Of a stretch of 21,072 bases of DNA, positions 6,672 through 16,200 are shown in pieces. The stretch comes from a bacterium (GTDB taxonomy: Bacteria; Pseudomonadota; Gammaproteobacteria; Burkholderiales; Methylophilaceae). The notes below the pieces were generated by a model. It was not told the origin of the DNA and did not search any database. It saw nothing but the letters and a program-made list of their open reading frames with translations. Where the stretch lies: contig DAIDAS010000178.1 of the NCBI GenBank assembly GCA_027310505.1, positions 1-21,072 of the forward strand, read 5' to 3'. Each line of letters begins with the position of its first letter. The first letter of the stretch is position 1. The translations under genes and the position numbers were made by a program.

Positions 6672-7928
6672 TCAGATGCTCTGGGGTTTCGCTCTTGGTA
6701 GGAAACCAATTTTTGCTGCCCGTAAATAGACCGATGGGTTACGCAGTTGCAGGCTCGTGAATATAGCTCCGCATAGTGTGCATATCAATCCGCCAATGAA
6801 AAGCGTGCCGGGAGTGCCAATATGATCGGCCAGCACCCCAGCTACCAGTCCGCCAAGGGGGGATATGCCAAGATAAGCGATGGTGTACAAGGACATTACC
6901 CTTCCGCGGAAACGTCCTTCAACAATTGACTGCAAAGACATATTGGTCGATGCCGCGGTCACGACGACGCCAAATCCGGCCAGCACCATCAGCATTACAG
7001 ATAACCATAATACCGTTGAATAAGAGAATCCCATCAGGGCGACCCCCGCAGTAGTGCCGGCAAAAATGGTGATGTTCCTTAGCTTTGCCACATTCTTGCG
7101 AGATGCCAGAAAGATTGTCCCAAAAATTGCGCCCAGCCCTGCCGAACTCATCAACAAACCCAACGTCTGCGCATCTCCGTGAAACACTTCTTTTGCATAC
7201 ACTGGAAGCAGCACAACGTATGGCGTTGCCAAAAAACTCACAACTCCTAGAAATAACAATGAGGTACGTATTTCCGGCACCCTTAACGCATAAGCCAGCC
7301 CCTCTTTCAAATCACCTGCGCCTGAATGCTTGGATGTGATTTCCGGCGAGGTTCTCATTTTCAGCAGTGCAAAGATCACGACCAGGTACGATAAGCCGTT
7401 CAATAAGAAACACGTGGCTTCGCCTACCAGATTAATGACTATGCCAGCAATGGCAGGGCCAAGAAGTCTTGCGACATTGACCGTAAACGAATTTAAGGCG
7501 ATTGCATTGGGCAGGTCTTTTTGGTCATCCACCATATGCGTCATCATGGACTGACGAATGGGGGTCTCAAATGCTGTAATGACACCTAACAGTATTGCCA
7601 TTGTTACGATATGCCAAGTCTCGACCGCATTGCTGAATGACATCCCAGCCAAAAACAAAGCCTGCAGCAAGGCAAGAGCCTGCGTCCACATCCAGAGTTT
7701 CCTGCGGTCGAAACGATCCGACCATACGCCCGCAAAGGGCGCCAGCAGCAAGATAGGGATTTGACCTGCAAAAGCAGTAACGCCTAGCAGCAAAGTCGAC
7801 CCAGTGAGCCTGTATACCAACCAGCTCATTGCCGCTTGTTGTATCCATGTGCCTATCAGCGATGTTCCCTGGCCAAAAAAGAACAACCTGAAATTACGAT
7901 ATCGCAGGGAGCGGAATAAATTTTTCAT
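6672..7928 (-). CDS. MFS transporter, EntS/MFS_3-like exporter
   Basis: This 418-residue inner-membrane protein has about 12 hydrophobic helices. It starts with the block FRSLRYRNFRLFFFGQGTSLIGTWIQ, typical of the MFS_3 group that includes the enterobactin exporter EntS. The MFS loop 2-3 motif appears as GVWSDRFDRRKL (about residues 66-77), and the second-half equivalent lies around FRGRVMSLYTIAYLGISPLGG. Efflux of a small molecule is likely; the substrate cannot be told, since there is no siderophore or resistance gene nearby. The start at 7928 (MKNLFRSLRYRNF) fits the family; the open frame reaches a GTG at 7985, but the extra residues are unlike the family. It follows the DUF3820 gene on the same strand at a distance of 123 nt and ends at the terminator near 6640. 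Confidence 0.88.
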   Translation of the reverse strand: MKNLFRSLRYRNFRLFFFGQGTSLIGTWIQQAAMSWLVYRLTGSTLLLGVTAFAGQIPILLLAPFAGVWSDRFDRRKLWMWTQALALLQALFLAGMSFSNAVETWHIVTMAILLGVITAFETPIRQSMMTHMVDDQKDLPNAIALNSFTVNVARLLGPAIAGIVINLVGEATCFLLNGLSYLVVIFALLKMRTSPEITSKHSGAGDLKEGLAYALRVPEIRTSLLFLGVVSFLATPYVVLLPVYAKEVFHGDAQTLGLLMSSAGLGAIFGTIFLASRKNVAKLRNITIFAGTTAGVALMGFSYSTVLWLSVMLMVLAGFGVVVTAASTNMSLQSIVEGRFRGRVMSLYTIAYLGISPLGGLVAGVLADHIGTPGTLFIGGLICTLCGAIFTSLQLRNPSVYLRAAKIGFLPRAKPQSI

Positions 7929-8051
7929 ACTAATGGCGATCAAAATTGGAAGGTCAAACTGATCGCCACCATAACCGCCGAGCACTACAAAATTGTGACA
8001 TGCGCCTGACGTGGATTGAGTCGGGGCATCGGCGCAAAAATCAAACGATGT

Positions 8052-8279
8052 TCATCGCCATGTTGATGGTTGTTGCCTTAATGGTTTAAGCAGATGGGAC
8101 AACCCGTTGTGATCAATCTTCTGCATCAGCGCCAGTAACCTACCCAACTCGCCAGCCGGGAAACCTTCGCGCGCAAACCAGTTGAGGTAGTTCCCTGGCA
8201 AGTCGGCAATGACGCGACCTTTGTATTTGCCATAAGGCATGGCAAAGGTCGTCAGGCGTTCCAGGTCGGCAGGATTCAT
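8052..8279 (-). CDS. DUF3820 family small protein
   Basis: This 75-residue protein matches the DUF3820 family (also listed as a putative quorum-sensing-regulated virulence factor): MPYGKYKGRVIADLPGNYLNWFAREGFPAGELGRLLALM, then NGL and KPLR. Its biochemical function is unknown. The start at 8279 (MNPADLERL) matches typical members; an ATG three codons upstream at 8288 is equally possible, and the frame is open to 8465 through non-family sequence. Neither start has a clear ribosome-binding site. It is divergent from the glycosyltransferase gene at 8424 and upstream of the MFS gene. Confidence 0.85.
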   Translation of the reverse strand: MNPADLERLTTFAMPYGKYKGRVIADLPGNYLNWFAREGFPAGELGRLLALMQKIDHNGLSHLLKPLRQQPSTWR

Positions 8280-8385
8280 GTTGGTCATATTCGACAGGTA
8301 ATTTTCAATGCAATGGCATTGGATTTTATCGGAAGCCAGCAGCTCTGTAGCGGACTTGGCGCGGCCTGTCTGCATGTAACCACTC

Positions 8386-8437
8386 GTCATGAAACATTCA
8401 CATTCACATGGGATGCTAGCGTCATGGGAAACATTCA
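8386..8437 (+). repeat. Short imperfect direct repeat around the GT4 start codon
   Basis: GTCATG followed by AAACATTCA occurs at 8386-8400 and again, with two extra Gs, at 8421-8437. The exact shared core GAAACATTCA is at 8391-8400 and 8428-8437, 37 nt apart. The second copy contains the ATG of the glycosyltransferase gene. It may be a small tandem duplication or a paired binding site; nothing else supports either reading. Confidence 0.5.
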
Positions 8438-9638
8438 GCCTTTTTCGGTGGGCTCGGCGGCGCACCTGTCGCCTGGACTGGCGCTGGTGACGGAGACTTG
8501 GCCGCCGGAGATCAACGGTGTGGCGATGACGTTATCCCGGCTGGCGGATGGGTTGCATGCGCGTGGTTGGCGCGTCACCCTAGTCCGGCCACGCCAGGGT
8601 GGCGATGACGTAACAGATCCGGGAGAGCTGTTGGTGCCGGGGTTGCCGATTCCCGGATATGCCGGGTTGCGCTTTGGCCTGCCGGTGGTGATGACCTTGC
8701 GCCGGCACTGGCAGCAGCAGCGTCCGGACATTGTGCACATCGCGACCGAGGGGCCGCTGGGTTGGGCGGCGTTGCAGGTGGCTCGCCACCTGAAGATTCC
8801 CGTGACTACCACTTTTCACACCAACTTCCATCGGTATTGCACGCATTATCGCCTGGGGGTGTTGCGCGGTCTGGTAACGCGTCACCTGAGAACCTTTCAC
8901 AACCGCTCTGCCTGCACCATGGCGCCTAATGCCGATATCTGCCGCACGCTGCTGGATGAAGGCTATCGCAACGTGGTACTGCTGGGGCGCGGTGTGGATA
9001 CGCGCTTGTTCGATCCGGCGCGCCGCAACCCGGAGCTACGGGCTGCATGGGGGGCTGGCGAAGACGATATGGTGGTGCTTTATGTGGGCAGGTTGGCGCC
9101 GGAGAAGAATTTGCGCACGGCACTTGCCGCCTTCGAGTCCATTGCGCAGCGCAGTCCCCGTGCGCGCATGGTGTGGGTGGGCGATGGCCCCGAGCTGCAA
9201 AAAATGCGGCGCCGTTACCCCGAGCAGGTGTTCTGTGGTGCCAGGGTGGGCGAAGAACTGGCAGCGCACTACGCCTCTGCCGACCTGTTCCTGTTCCCCA
9301 GTCTGACCGAGACCTACGGCAACGTGGTTCCGGAGGCGATGGCGAGCGGGCTTGCGGTCGTGGCTTTTGACTATGCTGCTGCTGCGATGCATATCGCGCA
9401 TGGCGAAAATGGCTTGCTGGCGCCTCTGGGCGATCAGCAGGCCTTTATCCGCGAAGCGCTGGCGTTGGCTGCCGAACCCGCGCTGGTTAGGCGGTTTGGT
9501 TCTGCCGCGCGGCACTCGGTGGGCGAGCATGCTTGGGATGCCGTGTGCGACCGGTTCGAGAATTATCTGCGCGACGCCATGCCTGCAGATCCGGCGCTCA
9601 TGCAGGCGGCGTCAGCAGGAGCATGTCATGCAAAATAG
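8424..9638 (+). CDS. GT4 family glycosyltransferase
   Basis: This 404-residue protein has the two Rossmann-like domains of a GT-B retaining glycosyltransferase, family GT4. The N-terminal acceptor half begins LVTETWPPEINGVAMTL (21-37) and has TTTFHTNFHRYCTHY (128-142). The C-terminal donor half has VGRLAPEKNL (221-230, with the Arg/Lys pair that contacts the nucleotide-sugar phosphates) and the E-x7-E motif TETYGNVVPEA (295-305; Glu296, Glu304). It resembles the GDP-mannose-dependent mannosyltransferase and glycolipid synthase group, but donor and acceptor cannot be fixed. The start at 8424 is preferred; the open frame back to 8313 adds non-family residues. It overlaps the PAP2 gene by 11 nt and is followed by dgkA, which suggests a lipid or lipid-carrier acceptor. 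Confidence 0.88.
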   Translation: MGNIQPFSVGSAAHLSPGLALVTETWPPEINGVAMTLSRLADGLHARGWRVTLVRPRQGGDDVTDPGELLVPGLPIPGYAGLRFGLPVVMTLRRHWQQQRPDIVHIATEGPLGWAALQVARHLKIPVTTTFHTNFHRYCTHYRLGVLRGLVTRHLRTFHNRSACTMAPNADICRTLLDEGYRNVVLLGRGVDTRLFDPARRNPELRAAWGAGEDDMVVLYVGRLAPEKNLRTALAAFESIAQRSPRARMVWVGDGPELQKMRRRYPEQVFCGARVGEELAAHYASADLFLFPSLTETYGNVVPEAMASGLAVVAFDYAAAAMHIAHGENGLLAPLGDQQAFIREALALAAEPALVRRFGSAARHSVGEHAWDAVCDRFENYLRDAMPADPALMQAASAGACHAK

Positions 9639-10164
9639 AATGTATGGCTACTTGCATCGCATGCACGATCTGGATACCGATCTCTGCCTATGTCTCAATC
9701 GTACCAGCAGGCATTTGTTTGTGCGTCGGATTTTTCGCCTGGTCAGCCGGTTGGGCGACGGACTGTTCTGGTATGCGGTGATGCTGGGGATATTGCTGGC
9801 GCAGCCGGAAGATGGCTGGATGCCAGTGCTGCACATGGCAATAGCCGGTGCGAGCGGCACCCTGCTCTACAAGGCCATCAAGGGCAAGACCCTGCGACCG
9901 AGACCGTTCGAGGTCAATCAGGCCATTGCCATCGGGATTGCACCCTTGGACCGCTTCAGTTTCCCTTCCGGCCACACCCTGCATGCGGTGGCGTTCAGCG
10001 CCGTGGCGCTGACCTATTTCCCCGCGTTGTCATGGCTGCTGGTGCCGTTTACCTTGATGGTGGCCGCATCGAGAGTGGTGCTTGGTCTGCATTATCCGAG
10101 CGATGTGCTGGCGGGTGCGGCTATCGGCGCGCTGATAGCCTGGGGTTCTTTCACCATTTTTTGA
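9628..10164 (+). CDS. PAP2 family membrane phosphatase
   Basis: This 178-residue membrane protein carries the full PAP2 acid-phosphatase signature: K85-x6-RP (KGKTLRPRP, 85-93), PSGH (113-116) and SR-x5-H-x3-D (148-159). The catalytic His155 and acid His116 are present. Several hydrophobic helices surround these motifs. Likely substrates are phosphatidic acid/phosphatidylglycerophosphate or undecaprenyl pyrophosphate, hydrolysed at the periplasmic face. The start at 9628 is supported by AGGAG at 9617-9621, six bases upstream; this makes an 11-nt overlap with the GT4 gene and implies coupling. The diacylglycerol kinase gene follows 73 nt later, so a lipid-phosphate or undecaprenol cycle is a reasonable setting. 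Confidence 0.93.
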   Translation: MQNRMYGYLHRMHDLDTDLCLCLNRTSRHLFVRRIFRLVSRLGDGLFWYAVMLGILLAQPEDGWMPVLHMAIAGASGTLLYKAIKGKTLRPRPFEVNQAIAIGIAPLDRFSFPSGHTLHAVAFSAVALTYFPALSWLLVPFTLMVAASRVVLGLHYPSDVLAGAAIGALIAWGSFTIF

Positions 10165-10237
10165 TCGGCCGCTTCAGACCTCGCTTGCTATACTTCCCAC
10201 CGAGTCTAAAATCAAGAACTCAAAAAGGATCGACTGC

Positions 10238-10609
10238 ATGGAAAGTCCTTTCAAAGGCAAAACCGGCGTGCGCCGGCTGATCAACGCGTTCGGCTACTCC
10301 CTTGCCGGCCTCACGGCGGCCTTCCAGAACGAGGACGCTTTCCGACAGGAAGTGTTAATGGCTATCGTGTTGCTGCCACTGGCATTCGTGCTGGAAAAAA
10401 ATGGCATCGGGCGCGCCTTGATGGTAGGCAGCGTATTTCTGGTGCTGATCGTGGAACTGCTCAATTCGGCAGTCGAGGCAACCGTAGACCGGATTTCCCT
10501 TGAAAATCACAGACTTGCCAAGCGCGCCAAAGACATCGGCAGCGCTGCGGTGATGTTGAGCCTGATCAATCTGGCGGCAGTCTGGGGGCTGGTGCTGTTC
10601 AACAAATAA
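10238..10609 (+). CDS. dgkA: Diacylglycerol kinase (DgkA)
   Basis: This 123-residue inner-membrane enzyme has the length and three-helix pattern of E. coli DgkA (122 aa), a homotrimer that phosphorylates diacylglycerol to phosphatidic acid with ATP. In some bacteria the homologue is an undecaprenol kinase. The active-site block ELLNSAVEATVDRIS (73-87; Glu73, Asn76, Glu80) and the RAKDIGSAAV segment (96-105) are intact, as are the N-terminal amphipathic stretch and AAFQNEDAFRQE (27-38). An AAAAGGA sequence lies about nine bases before the ATG. It follows the PAP2 gene, whose product could catalyse the opposite reaction. Confidence 0.96.
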   Translation: MESPFKGKTGVRRLINAFGYSLAGLTAAFQNEDAFRQEVLMAIVLLPLAFVLEKNGIGRALMVGSVFLVLIVELLNSAVEATVDRISLENHRLAKRAKDIGSAAVMLSLINLAAVWGLVLFNK

Positions 10610-10704
10610 CGGGCTTGCTTCCTGCGTATCAGGCTGTCATATTGAACGTGTGACTTGCCGCGACGACACCATCGGTCGTTGCCATTCTTCTTTGTGGGGT
10701 TGAT

Positions 10705-12396
10705 ATGCTGCAAGAGTTCACCGGCGCCCAACGCATCGCCTATTTTTCCATGGAGATCGCGCTGGCGCACGATATTCCTACCTACGCCGGCGGCTTGGGA
10801 GTTCTGGCGGGCGATACGCTACGATCCGCAGCCGACCTCGCGCTGCCGATGGTCGGGGTGACGCTGGCCAGCCGTGCCGGATATTTCCTGCAAAAAATCG
10901 ACAGTCTGGGGCGGCAGATCGAACTGCCCCAGATGTGGGATCCTGCCGTCCACGCATCGCCTGCAGCCGCCAAGGTGGCGGTACAGATCGAACGGCGCAG
11001 GGTCTGGGTGGGCGCCTGGGTTTATCGTATCGAGGGGCTTGCCGGTGATTGCATCCCCGTCCTGCTACTGGATACCGACCTGCCGGAAAACAATGTCGAA
11101 GATCGCGAGATCACGCACTTTCTTTATGGCAAGGATTCCGCCTATCGGCTCAAGCAGGAAATCGTGCTGGGGGTCGGCGGGATTCGCATGCTGCGTGCGC
11201 TCGGTTTCCAGATACGCAAGCATCACCTGAACGAGGGCCATTCGGCGCTGCTGGCAATGGAACTGCTGAATCGGCACAAGTACCCACAGCGTGATCTGCG
11301 CCCTGGCGAATCGCCCTACGATGCGCCAGCGGTGCGCTCTCTGTGCATTTTCACGACACACACGCCGGTCGAAGCCGGGCAGGACCAGTTCGACTATGCC
11401 ATGGTCGAACGCGTTGCCGATGGCGATTTCATGGATATGTCAGAGGTGCGCAAGCTGGCTGGCGAAGACCGACTCAACATGACCCGGCTTGCGCTCAACC
11501 TGTCGGATTACGTCAATGGCGTCGCCAAAAGCCATGCCGAGGTGTCGCAGCGTATGTTCCCGGGCTATGAGATGCATGCCATCACCAACGGGGTGCATCC
11601 GCACACCTGGACCAGCGAGTTCTTCGCTACGCTCTACGATAACCGCATGCCGGGTTGGCGCCATGAGCCGGAGCAACTGGTACGCATCGAACAGGTGCCC
11701 GACCAGGCGATCTGGGATGCGCATGCCAATGCCAAGCAGCGTCTGCTCGACCGGGTCAAAGAGATGACCGGCAGGGCGTTGGATCCATCGCAGCCGATTT
11801 TCGGTTTTGCCCGTCGCATGACTGCCTACAAGCGTCCCGATCTGATTTTCTCCGATCTCGAGCGCCTGCGCGCCATTGCCAAGCAGCGCCCGTTTCAGTT
11901 GATCATGGCTGGCAAGGCGCACCCTAACGATGAAGGCGGCAAACATCTGATCGAGCAGTTGCATCTGCATATACGCGAATTGGCGGACGACTTGCCGGTG
12001 GTCTTTCTGCCGGGCTACGACATGCTGATGGCGCTGGACCTGGTTTCTGGCGTAGATGTATGGCTCAACACGCCACTCAGGCCGTTGGAGGCGTCCGGCA
12101 CCAGCGGCATGAAAGCCGCTTTCAACGGCGTTCCCAGTTTGAGTGTGCTGGATGGATGGTGGCTGGAAGGCTGTGTCGAAGGGGTGACCGGCTGGGCGGT
12201 TGGCACTGCGGAAATCTGTTGTGAAGCCGATGATCAGCAGGATTTTTACAGCAAGCTGGAAAACAAAGTCCTGCCGCTATATTACGGTGACCGGGCTGGC
12301 TGGATTGCGGTGATGAAAGGAGCTATCGGCAAGAATGCCGCGGTGTTCAATACTCATCGTATGATCCGGCGCTATGCGACAGAGGCGTATATGTAG
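10705..12396 (+). CDS. glgP: Alpha-glucan (glycogen/maltodextrin) phosphorylase, short type
   Basis: This 563-residue GT35 enzyme uses phosphate to release glucose 1-phosphate from alpha-1,4-glucans, with pyridoxal phosphate as cofactor. It is the short form lacking the N-terminal DUF3417 domain; classical E. coli GlgP/MalP are about 800 residues. The blocks seen are YFSMEIALAHDIPTYAGGLGVLAGD (13-37), NEGHSA (176-181), THTPVEAGQDQF (218-229), FARRMTAYKRPDL (368-380) and the cofactor-lysine motif EASGTSGMKAAFNG, with Lys470. A GGGG-containing site lies upstream of the ATG. It lies 95 nt after dgkA and may be on the same transcript. Its last 50 bases overlap the end of the convergent oxygenase gene. 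The product can feed the Entner-Doudoroff and phosphoketolase steps encoded elsewhere in the window. Confidence 0.93.
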   Translation: MLQEFTGAQRIAYFSMEIALAHDIPTYAGGLGVLAGDTLRSAADLALPMVGVTLASRAGYFLQKIDSLGRQIELPQMWDPAVHASPAAAKVAVQIERRRVWVGAWVYRIEGLAGDCIPVLLLDTDLPENNVEDREITHFLYGKDSAYRLKQEIVLGVGGIRMLRALGFQIRKHHLNEGHSALLAMELLNRHKYPQRDLRPGESPYDAPAVRSLCIFTTHTPVEAGQDQFDYAMVERVADGDFMDMSEVRKLAGEDRLNMTRLALNLSDYVNGVAKSHAEVSQRMFPGYEMHAITNGVHPHTWTSEFFATLYDNRMPGWRHEPEQLVRIEQVPDQAIWDAHANAKQRLLDRVKEMTGRALDPSQPIFGFARRMTAYKRPDLIFSDLERLRAIAKQRPFQLIMAGKAHPNDEGGKHLIEQLHLHIRELADDLPVVFLPGYDMLMALDLVSGVDVWLNTPLRPLEASGTSGMKAAFNGVPSLSVLDGWWLEGCVEGVTGWAVGTAEICCEADDQQDFYSKLENKVLPLYYGDRAGWIAVMKGAIGKNAAVFNTHRMIRRYATEAYM

Positions 12397-13066
12397 TTGC
12401 CGCGCTCGCATCGCCAACCGGCTGCTCGGGAAAGCACAGTTCCTGACGGTTGCGCCACTCGGGGCTGACATAATTCACAATGATGGTTTTGCGTACCCCT
12501 GTCAACGGGCGCACCCTGAAGCCATGCCAGGTATCGTTGCCCGGCACGAATATCAGGCCGGTGTTGAACCCTGCGGGTGCGCGTCCAAAATAGGTGTTCT
12601 TGTCTGAGTAGATATCCGTGCCCCAATCCACGGCTTCAGGCTCGCGGTTGAGGTAGATCAGCATGGTGAATTTCTTGACGCCGATGTCGGTGTGCGGCTC
12701 AAGCCAGAAGTTGCCGGTATCCTGACAGTATTCGACCCGTAGCGAGGTGCCGTCGATAGGGGCGCCGGTCAGTGCTTTCAGGGCATCGATGGTTGCCCGA
12801 TCCTGAAGCGCCTCGGCAATGGCTTCCATTACCGGATGCCGTGTGCGGTTCTGTTCGCCGAAATGGATACGTGTGTCGTTGTTGGTTTCGCGTCGCCCCT
12901 TGGTGTCTTCGATCTCGGCCGGCTTGAATGGCAATGACGTCAGCGCATCAGCCACCTCGGCCGGCAGGCAGCCGGTCAGGGACCAGTGCGGATAAGGGAT
13001 GTCATCCCTTTGGTGATTGTGCAGGCTGGCTAAAAATGCTTGCTGAATCTGGTGGGCGTCGAACAT
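12347..13066 (-). CDS. 2OG-Fe(II) dioxygenase family protein
   Basis: This 239-residue protein has the non-haem iron signature of 2-oxoglutarate dioxygenases: HxD at His125-Asp127 (LEPHTDIG), distal His181 (DTWHGFRV) and the 2OG-binding Arg192 (TGVRKTIIVNY). The spacing and the LRVEYCQDTGNFWLEPHTD block resemble the prolyl-4-hydroxylase-like group. Substrate is unknown; these enzymes hydroxylate proteins or small metabolites. The start at 13066 has a good GAGGA six bases upstream. It lies 136 nt after the CBS/PAS/EAL gene on the same strand. Its last 50 bases overlap the 3' end of glgP in opposite orientation, so the two are convergent without a visible terminator. Confidence 0.87.
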   Translation of the reverse strand: MFDAHQIQQAFLASLHNHQRDDIPYPHWSLTGCLPAEVADALTSLPFKPAEIEDTKGRRETNNDTRIHFGEQNRTRHPVMEAIAEALQDRATIDALKALTGAPIDGTSLRVEYCQDTGNFWLEPHTDIGVKKFTMLIYLNREPEAVDWGTDIYSDKNTYFGRAPAGFNTGLIFVPGNDTWHGFRVRPLTGVRKTIIVNYVSPEWRNRQELCFPEQPVGDASAATTYTPLSHSAGSYDEY

Positions 13067-13202
13067 TTCACTTCCTCATGGTGGCTGGCGAACAGGCATC
13101 CCGGCGAGAATCTGTTTCGGAAATCACAGCCCATCATAACATAATAAGACATCCGTATCCTTGAATTTGCTTGTGCTTCGCAGCTGAGTGTTCCTGGTAA
13201 CA

Positions 13203-16200
13203 TCAATGCTGGGTGCGAGGTTGATCATGCCTCTCCGTACAGCGTGCCGCGATGACCTCTGCAGGTTCCGGCTTGCCGAACAGGTAGTCTTGATGGATCA
13301 CTTTGGAGCGACTGTTAAGAAATTCGGCCTGCTCGGCGGTTTCGACACCTTCAGCTACCACTTCAAGGTGCAGATTCTTGGCGACAGCGAGGATGGTTTC
13401 TACCAGTGCGGCAGCATCTGGGTCGGAAGTCAGGTCTTGAATGAAGCTTTTGTCGATCTTCAGTTCATGAATGGGCAACCGTTTCAGGTACGCCAGCGAG
13501 GAGTAGCCGGTACCGAAATCATCGATCGAGAAATGGATGCCCAGCATGGATAACTGGGTCATTTTGGTGATTACGTCGGTCAAGTTGTCGATGGCCAGGC
13601 CTTCGGTCACTTCCAGCGTCAAATGGGTGGGATCCGCACCGGTCTCGGCAACAACTTCCCTGACCCATTGTGCAAAATCTGGTTTGCGAAAATGGCGCGG
13701 ACTGATATTAACGGCTAGCCGGATTGCCTTGCAGGCCACTTTCTGCTTTGCCGACAAGCTGCATACTTCCCTGAAAACCCAGTTGTCCAGTTCGACGATC
13801 AAGTCGGTTTCTTCTGCCACCGGAATGAAGATGTCGGGGGGCAGCAGTCCGTGTTCGGGATGCTGCCAGCGCACCAGCGCCTCGGCACTGACCATTTCGC
13901 CGGAGCTATTCACTTGGGGTTGGAGGTAGAGGCGCAGTTCTCCCGCCGGAATGGCGAGTCTCAACTCACGCTCGATCTGGAAGTAATGTTCGACCGATTG
14001 GCTCATCCCGGATTCAAAGAAAGCCGTCTGGTTGCCGCCTGCCGACTTGGCGCGGTGCAGCGCGATCTCGGCCCGGCGGACGACGTCATCGGGATGGTCG
14101 TCGCTGCTTTCCGGCAACATGGTGATGCCGATGGAAGCAGAAATGATGATTTCGTCGCCTTCCAGCAGGAAGGGCTGCTGGAGGGATGCATGGATTTTCC
14201 CGGCGACGACCATGGTGTGGTGGCTCGATTCCTGCATATTATGATCCTGCCCTTGAAGCAGGATGGCGAACTGGTTGCCGCCGAACATGGATAGCGTGTC
14301 GCCTTCGCGCAGCAACCCGGCCAACCGTTCGCCCACCAGTTTCAGCATGGCATCGCCGCGTCTGCGGCCACGTGCATCGTTGAGGCTCTTGAACCGGTCG
14401 ATATCAAAAAACACCAGCGCACAGTATTTGTGTTCGCGGAGGGCCACGGGCAGTAATTGCCCCAGGCGATCCATCAGCATGGTGCGATTGGGTAGGCCGG
14501 TAAGGGCGTCGTAATAGGCCAGTTGATGAATCCTGGCCTCGGCCTCGACGCGTTCGGTGATGTCGAGCATGATCCCTTGCAGGTACAGAGCGTGTCCTTG
14601 CTCATTGTGGACCACGGTCGCCTCGTCGCGAATCACCTTCCAGTCGCCGTTCCGGGTTTGCAGGCGATATTCGATCGCCAATGCCTTGCCGCTCGCCTGG
14701 GATTCTTCCACTTCGCGCAATACGCGGTCATGGTCTTCCGGGTGGAGTAATTGTTCCCAGAGGCTGGGATGGCTGATCCATTCTTCCGGAGTGTAGCCCA
14801 GGATCGATATCCGCGGGCTGATATAGAGCGTGCTGCTTGGCGCATCGATTGCGGCGCGATAGATGATGGCGGGCACCTGTTCGGTCAGGGCGCGAAAACT
14901 GAGTTCCCGTTCCTTGATCAGGGATTCCGTACGCTTTAGCTCGGTGATGTCCGTAATAACCGCGACGCGGCAGGCGCGACCGGCATACGTAATGTCATGG
15001 GAGCGGGCAATGATGTCGATCGGCGAGCCATCCTTGCGCAGATGGTGCCACTCGCCCACGTAGGTATAGCCTCGCAGGTGGCTGGCCAGTTCGGTAATGG
15101 CCAGTTTCTCCTGATCCGGATACAGGTCTGGCAGGTGCAGGCTGGGAATGTCCTCCGTATCGTACCCATAGGATGCCAGGAATGCATCGTTGACGGCCAT
15201 CATTGCCAAGGTCGCCTGCTCGTAAATCAGCATGGGAGCGGGGTTGTGGGCGAACAGCTGGCGATATTGTTTTTCCATCTGGCGCAGGTGCGAGACGTCA
15301 CGCCCGATGCCCAGCACTCCGACGAGGTTGCCCTGGCCATCCCGCATGGGGGTTTTGATGGTTTCCAGTTGTTCGACATGCCCGTCATCGATGAAAGTCA
15401 CTTCTTTTTCGTTGATTAGTGGATGGGCGGATGTCAGCACGGTCAGATCGTGTGCGCGGAGAAAATCTGCCTGGCTCTTGTCGAAAAAGTCGTAATCGGT
15501 CTTGCCAATGATGTTCGCGGCGGTCGTTCCGAAGAGTTTCTCGAAACGGGGGTTGCAAGTCAGGTAGATGCCTTGTGGATCCTTCAGCCAGACCATATCA
15601 GGCAGCGTCTGGATCAGGGTGTTGAGAAAGCTGCGCTCGTGTTCCAGCGCCTCCAACGCATGCTGGTGCTCGGTAATGTCGATGGCCGTGCCGAGCGAAA
15701 ACAGCGGCTTGCCTTCGGCGTCACGGCGAATGACGCGTCCACGGGTTTCAAGCCAGGCATAGCTGCCATCCCCGCGCCGAATGCGATGTATGGCATGCAA
15801 TTCTCCAGAGATCATGCCCGCTTGGACTTTGTTCCGGGTGTCGGCCAGGTCGTCCGGGTGGATGTGTTCCAGCCATGCCTCAAGGGTCGGAGGCCCCTTT
15901 GCATAGCCGAGTACTGCCAACAGGGGCTCGCTCCAGCTGAGTACGCCAGTGGAATGATCGTATTCCCAGTGTCCCAGGCGCCCGACCTCCAGGGCCATTT
16001 CCAGCCTGGTTTCCATATCCGCATTTGATTCGCGTAACGCTTCTTCTTCAATCAGCGTATCTTCCAGCAGTTCAAGCCCCAGCAGTTCCAGCAGCCGGTG
16101 CTGGCTCAAAACGCCCAGCATGGCGCCGTTCCGGTCGACAACCGGCAGGTGGCGTATACGATGGCTGCTCATCAGGTTCACGGCTTCCGTGAGGGACTGA

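Noticed and set aside
9036..9530. 164-codon minus-strand frame within the GT4 gene
   Set aside because: It is a shadow of a strongly supported GT4 coding sequence and shows no family features.
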